Origin: Prasinococcaceae sp. CCMP 1430 | Taxonomy: Eukaryota > Prasinodermophyta > Palmophyllophyceae > Prasinococcales > Prasinococcaceae | Direction of reading: 5' to 3' | Assembly (NCBI GenBank): GCA_013416795.1 | Contig: RQSC01000722.1 | Coordinates: forward strand, 1 to 12,500 | Length of the DNA: 12,500 bases | Shown: one piece after another, positions 9,090 through 12,500 of the stretch | Numbering within the stretch: position 1 is the stretch's first letter | How the letters are laid out: every line of letters begins with the position of its first letter | The notes under the pieces: model-generated | What the model was told of the DNA's origin: nothing | Databases searched by the model: none | The model's input: only the letters and a program-made list of their open reading frames with translations | Made by a program: the position numbers and the translations under genes

Positions 9090-9273
9090 CGCGCAGGCAC
9101 GCGACTGGTATGAGCGCGCCCGAGCGACGCGCACAGCCCGAGCACGCGAGAAGTTACGCGAGTTATCACAGACGCGAAGATGTACAGTGGCAAGAGCACA
9201 TCGCCCTACCACTTTTATATATGTAAAGAGGCATCTCGCAGACAACATCAATGTGCTGCCTCGAGCAGCGGGT
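9090..9273. other. Convergent intergenic region with a TATATAAAAG element on the minus strand
   Basis: It lies between the stop of the oxidoreductase (+) and the stop of the ankyrin gene (-). On the minus strand TATATAAAAG (9212-9221) follows the ankyrin stop by about 50 bases. As a promoter it would point into the 3' end of the oxidoreductase, so an A/T-rich 3'-end signal for the ankyrin transcript is at least as likely. No RNA gene is seen. Confidence 0.4.
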
Positions 9274-10191
9274 TCACGCCGCTGGCGTATCGGCGCCAGC
9301 TTCGAGCAGTAGCCGCACGCATTCGGCATGGCCATGTGCAGCTGCGCTGTGTGTTAAACGCGGCGGCATAATCGCGTAATAATATTGTTGTGTAGCCAAA
9401 AAGTCCAACCACGAATAATTTTCCGCGCCCGCCTCGAGCAGCAGCTTCAGGCATCGTGGGTTGCCGCGTATCGCTGCAGCAGCCAAAGGCGTTATTCCGG
9501 CGTAGTTTGCCTTGTTGACGTCTGCACCTGCTTCGAGCAACAGTCGGACACAATTGGGGTGGCCGTGCTCAGCTGCCAAATACAGAGGGGGCCCCATCGA
9601 TTCGTGAGGGACCCTGTCGTCGTTGGGGCCTTCTCCCTCCCTGTCAAAGTCGACATTCACGCCACGCGAGAGCACGTGTCTGAGGGCGTGTTCCCTGCCC
9701 ACGCGCGAGACGTCTATGAGGACCATATCCCATTCCAACCAAGCCCTGTGCCTGACCACTTTGTCGAGACGAACACCGAGTCCTTCCAAGTCTGCGTCGC
9801 GCTCTTTGCGTGCTTTGATCAGGGCGTCCGTGTTGGTACCCAGAACCCTTTTGGCGAGCAGTAATGCGTGGCGCGCGGTCTCCACCGTAGCGCGCGCGCC
9901 ACAGACATTGTCGATTACGCCGACGTCTTCGCCCTCGCCATCGCTGACGTATAAAGTGTCGAAATAGTACTCGTCATCTCTGCGATCAAAGTACCCGTAG
10001 TAGTGGGGCACCCACAGCAGTTCCCTCTGTACAGCTTCGGCCTCCTTTTCTGCATGGCGCACGTCGTGGGCGCTGACGCCCAACGATTGCATGGCGACGA
10101 GCAGCGCCTTGCGCGCGGTCTCCGCCGCCGCGCGCGCAGCTGCACCGCCGCCGCCGCGGCGCGCACCGCCGACGTCGAACGCGCCCACCAT
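9274..10191 (-). CDS. Ankyrin-repeat protein with a duplicated N-terminal module
   Basis: Single exon of 305 aa. After a Gly/Ala-rich start, two related modules appear: ETARKALLVAMQSLG with AEKEAEA (about 24-52) and ETARHALLLAKRVLG with ARKERDAD (about 104-134), an internal duplication of unknown type. Between them is a Tyr/Asp-rich segment (61-95). A degenerate ankyrin-like helix pair lies near 158-182, then clear ankyrin repeats at about 200-226 (GPPLYLAAEHGHPNCVRLLL), 232-256 and 280-303. Ankyrin repeats mediate protein binding; the partner is unknown and no enzyme domain is present. The reading ends in TGA directly after GADTPAA, but the +1 frame continues GVNPLLEAAH, the expected start of one more repeat, before another stop. 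Start ATG has G at -3 and G at +4. The 3' two thirds are visibly less GC-rich than neighbouring genes. Confidence 0.85.
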   Translation of the reverse strand: MVGAFDVGGARRGGGGAAARAAAETARKALLVAMQSLGVSAHDVRHAEKEAEAVQRELLWVPHYYGYFDRRDDEYYFDTLYVSDGEGEDVGVIDNVCGARATVETARHALLLAKRVLGTNTDALIKARKERDADLEGLGVRLDKVVRHRAWLEWDMVLIDVSRVGREHALRHVLSRGVNVDFDREGEGPNDDRVPHESMGPPLYLAAEHGHPNCVRLLLEAGADVNKANYAGITPLAAAAIRGNPRCLKLLLEAGAENYSWLDFLATQQYYYAIMPPRLTHSAAAHGHAECVRLLLEAGADTPAA

Positions 10192-10533
10192 CTCGCTCGC
10201 GCGCGCGCGAGCGGCTCGAGTCGCGCGCGCCGCGAAGCTCCTCTCTCACACGAACTCGAGCGCCCTCAGGCGCGGCGCCTCCTCGCGAGATGCCGATGCG
10301 GCGGAGGGCCAGTGCAGGCCCCGGCGCGCGCGCTGTGGCGCCTGCGGGCAGCCGCGCGCGCAAAAATGAGCACCGCTGCGATCGCGTTCGAGGCGGGTTT
10401 ACACTCCACTTGATATAGTAAAGTCTCCCGTGGGTAAAACTGTTTGCTTTGCGATTGAGACAACCAGTCGGCATCGCGGTGTCGGCGCACCGCCTGGCCT
10501 TCACTCCTCAGCGGCGCCCGTCGAGGCGCGCCC
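10192..10533 (-). promoter_or_regulatory. Upstream region of the ankyrin gene
   Basis: Very GC-rich near the ATG, including an alternating GCGCGCGC run (about 10199-10212), then AT-richer from about 10362. On the minus strand an ATTTTTGCGCGC stretch (about 10362-10374) and a TATA-like TACTATATCA (10411-10420) lie about 175 and 225 bases upstream of the start. These are plausible promoter elements by position only. No coding potential is recognised. Confidence 0.35.
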
Positions 10534-10664
<131 letters not shown>

Positions 10665-10721
10665 CTCCTGCCGGCGAGCCGTTGGGCGCGCCGCCCGCGC
10701 CGCAACGCCGCCCCACAGCGA

Positions 10722-10777
10722 AGTAGGGTTGAGGTTTGGGAATAAGGGTTTGTAGCCGTGTTGGGAACAGGGTTTGC
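10722..10777. repeat. Degenerate interstitial telomere-like patch
   Basis: On the plus strand the sequence reads TAGGGTTGAGGTTTGGG, then AATAAGGGTTTG, then GGGAACAGGGTTTG, several diverged TTAGGG/TTTAGGG-like units within 56 bases. It sits between two blocks of (CA)n/(GT)n repeat; the remaining bases of 10663-10856 are GC-rich with no recognised feature. Confidence 0.45.
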
Positions 10778-10856
10778 GGACACGCGAGCACTAGCGCGCG
10801 CCCCGTCTCCGCGCGCTCGTAACAGGCTACGCGCGCGGCGTCGGGGCGGCACGAGT

Positions 10857-10893
10857 CTGTGTGTGCGCGTGTGTGTGCCTGTGTGTGTGCGTG

Positions 10894-10936
<43 letters not shown>

Positions 10937-10949
10937 GTGTGTGTGCGTG

Positions 10950-10993
<44 letters not shown>

Positions 10994-11008
10994 TGTGTGT
11001 GTGTGCGC

Positions 11009-11061
<53 letters not shown>

Positions 11062-11121
11062 TACGTGTTTGTGTGTGTGTGTGTGACGTGTGTGTGTGTG
11101 TGTGTGTGTGTGATGTGTGCA
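10857..11121. repeat. Complex alternating (GT)n/(CA)n block with a 56-bp tandem unit
   Basis: A unit of GTGTGTGCGTGC followed by (CA)n occurs twice, with the CA runs starting at 10895 and 10951, a 56-bp period. A long (GT)n run follows (about 10991-11061), then shorter GT blocks to 11113, ending at GATGTGTGC. Adjacent CA and GT runs are mutually complementary, so several alternative hairpins are possible. Reading frames here encode only Thr-His or Cys-Val alternation. Confidence 0.95.
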
Positions 11122-11403
11122 GCGCAGGCTTGAGGGCCTTGCCCACCACACAGATGGGACACGGCCGGTGCTACGTGAAGAGAGGTCGCGCACAGCGCGC
11201 CCCGCCGAGTGCGCGGCGTACGAGCCTGTCGACGTGCGCGCGAGCGCGCCACCGTGGCACGCATGCGTGAGATCTCACACCAACGCTGAAGGTTTACGTC
11301 CGCTTGCCGATGAGGCCGCCCGTGTATGTGTGTGTGTGTGCGCGTGTGTGTGCGCGCGCGCGCGTGTGTGTGTGTGTGTGTCTGCACGCGCCTCTCCCCG
11401 CGG
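11122..11403. other. Intergenic stretch downstream of the DUF952 gene
   Basis: About 200 bases of unique GC-rich sequence with no recognised gene, then a (GT)n/(GC)n block (about 11321-11384) that borders the stop codon of the DUF952 gene. It presumably contains that gene's 3' UTR. Confidence 0.5.
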
Positions 11404-12178
11404 CTAGCACAAGCCCTCGATGCTCAGGAACTCCCCCTCGGCCGAGCGCTTGACGTCGTACGTCTCCACAACCATCTCGCGCGTGATGCCGCCGAAGAGG
11501 TGCGGGAAGCGCTCGCCGCCCGACTGCTCGCCGTCCAGCGGGCGAGTGGTGCCCACGGGGGAGGGCCACTCCCACTTGAGAACCTGTGCGGTGCGTGTGT
11601 GTGTGTGTGTGTCGTGCGTGTGCGCGTGTGTGTGCGTGTACATGTGTGTGTGTGTGTGCGTACGTGTGTGCGCGTTTGCTTGTATGTATCACGTGTATGT
11701 ACGCGCGTAGGCGTGTGTACGCGTTCATACACGTGTTGTGTGCGTGTGTGCAAGCAGCAATGGAGTCAGGGCCGCACACACACACGCCGTCTTACGAGCA
11801 CTCACAGACACGCTCACACACACGCACACACCTACACACACACGCACACGCGCACACATTCACTCACACACACACGCACACACGCACGGACACACACGCC
11901 CACGCGCAGGCGCGCTCGCGCACCTTTCCTGCCTTGGCGATGGTTTCCCGCGTCATCTTGAGGCAGATCCACGGCGCCTCGGTGTCGCGGTAGAAGTGGT
12001 TCGCCACGCCCAGGAGGAACCTGGGGTCCGCCGTGGCGTGCGTGAAGCCGTCCTCCTCGTACGTGGGCGGGAAGTACTCCGCGGCCTCCCCGTCGGCCGC
12101 GCTCGCGACGCGCTCCCACAGCGGCGCCTGCACGAGGTGGTAGACGTCCACGTGCGCGTCGTGGGGGGGGGGGCGCGC
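11404..12178 (-). CDS. DUF952 family protein, at least two exons, 5' end not identified
   Basis: Exon 12178-11924 (85 codons) and exon 11583-11404 (59 codons plus TAG) join in phase 0. The product shows the DUF952 pattern: VYHLVQAPLW (12-21), a YFPPTYEEDGFTHATADP core (35-52), FLLGVANHFYRD (54-65), a strand WICLKM (70-75), then, after the junction, VLKWEWPSPVG (86-96), ERFPHLFGGI (109-118) and EFLSIEGL (136-143). GF(I/T)H and FPH(L/I)(Y/F)G are the family's most conserved spots. DUF952 is a small alpha/beta fold related to ADP-ribosyltransferase-like folds, with no established biochemical role that I know. No in-frame ATG precedes the domain: upstream the frame runs into CA repeat, so a first exon probably lies beyond 12500 or is hidden in 12179-12500. 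The start given is the acceptor TCGCAG|GCG, which is inferred. Confidence 0.82.
11584..11923 (-). other. Phase-0 intron of the DUF952 gene with self-complementary GT/AC halves
   Basis: On the minus strand the donor is AAG|GTGCGC and the acceptor GCACAG|GTT, 340 nt. The frame hits a stop at 11864 if unspliced, and splicing restores a continuous DUF952 domain. The plus strand is GT-rich at about 11590-11755 and CA-rich at about 11775-11900, so the transcript is GU-rich in its 5' half and AC-rich in its 3' half, with a short unique centre. Confidence 0.88.
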
Positions 12179-12455
12179 CTGCGAGTGTACGGGTGCGCGC
12201 GCGTGTGTGTGTGTGTGTGAGGACGTGTGTGTGTGAGTATGTGTGTGCGTGTGTGGTGTGCGTAGGCGTCCACCAAGTTGGTACACAGACGAACACTCGC
12301 GCAGGGAAACACGCAGGTAGCCGCACGCACACGCACACACACACACACGCACACAAGCGCACACACGCGCACATACACACACAAACGCAAACACACGCAC
12401 ACACACACACACACATACACAAACACACACACACACACACACGCACACGCACACA

Positions 12456-12490
<35 letters not shown>

Positions 12491-12500
12491 GCGCGCGCAC
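12179..12500. repeat. (GT)n and (CA)n repeats, probably an upstream intron of the DUF952 gene
   Basis: On the plus strand GT repeats (about 12202-12255) are followed by a unique centre (about 12256-12325) and CA repeats with CG, AT and AA interruptions (12326-12500, to the window edge). On the DUF952 transcript this reads GU-rich, unique, AC-rich, then the TCGCAG acceptor at 12179, the same order as in the gene's other intron. No coding exon is recognised inside it. Confidence 0.7.

Noticed and set aside
9212-9221. TATATAAAAG as a promoter of a minus-strand gene
   Set aside because: Downstream on that strand is only the 3' end of the oxidoreductase gene with no minus-strand coding; kept only as a possible 3'-end element.
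9266-9290. GCGGGTTCACGCCGC resembling a tRNA T-arm
   Set aside because: No matching acceptor stem, D-arm or anticodon arm nearby, and the bases lie at the end of the ankyrin coding sequence.

Overview
This window is nuclear DNA from a GC-rich, intron-bearing microbial eukaryote. The nuclear eukaryotic origin is shown by spliceosomal GT-AG introns, good Kozak contexts, long (CA)n/(GT)n microsatellites and genes on both strands with no operon layout. A Cpn60 chaperonin of plastid/cyanobacterial type points to a plastid-bearing alga. The polytopic membrane protein at the left edge belongs to a family I associate with haptophytes, pelagophytes and oomycetes. A haptophyte or stramenopile alga is therefore my best guess, but the exact group cannot be fixed from the sequence alone.

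Layout, left to right. (1) 1-1946 (+): C-terminal part of a large multi-pass membrane protein. It is interrupted by an in-frame TAG at 904-906 and by an assembly join (one N flanked by a 10-base duplication at 1476-1496). (2) 1947-2810: GC-rich intergenic/promoter DNA with a degenerate telomere-like motif and C-runs. (3) 2811-4732 (+): RBM26/RBM27-like RNA-binding protein with one 242-nt intron. (4) 5115-6731 (-): plastid-type Cpn60 (GroEL), complete except for its N-terminal end. (5) 6732-7704: head-to-head intergenic region with an AT-richer patch and a long CA microsatellite. (6) 7705-9089 (+): zinc-free MDR quinone/enone oxidoreductase with one intron. (7) 9274-10191 (-): intronless ankyrin-repeat protein with an internally duplicated N-terminal module. 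(8) 10192-11403: repeat-dominated DNA, including a nearly perfect (AC)24/(GT)26 palindrome, a 56-bp tandem (CA)n unit and a degenerate telomere-like patch. (9) 11404-12178 (-): DUF952 protein in at least two exons, its 5' part probably beyond the window. (10) 12179-12500: CA/GT repeats, probably an upstream intron of the DUF952 gene.

The genes do not form an obvious pathway; they look like ordinary neighbouring nuclear genes (RNA processing, plastid protein folding, redox metabolism, unknowns). The most notable structural signal is shared. In the MDR and DUF952 introns, and probably in the stretch upstream of the first visible DUF952 exon, the transcript carries a GU-rich tract toward the 5' side and an AC-rich tract toward the 3' side. 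These could pair and bring the splice sites together. All inferred introns are phase 0, and all three visible donors read G|GTGCG.
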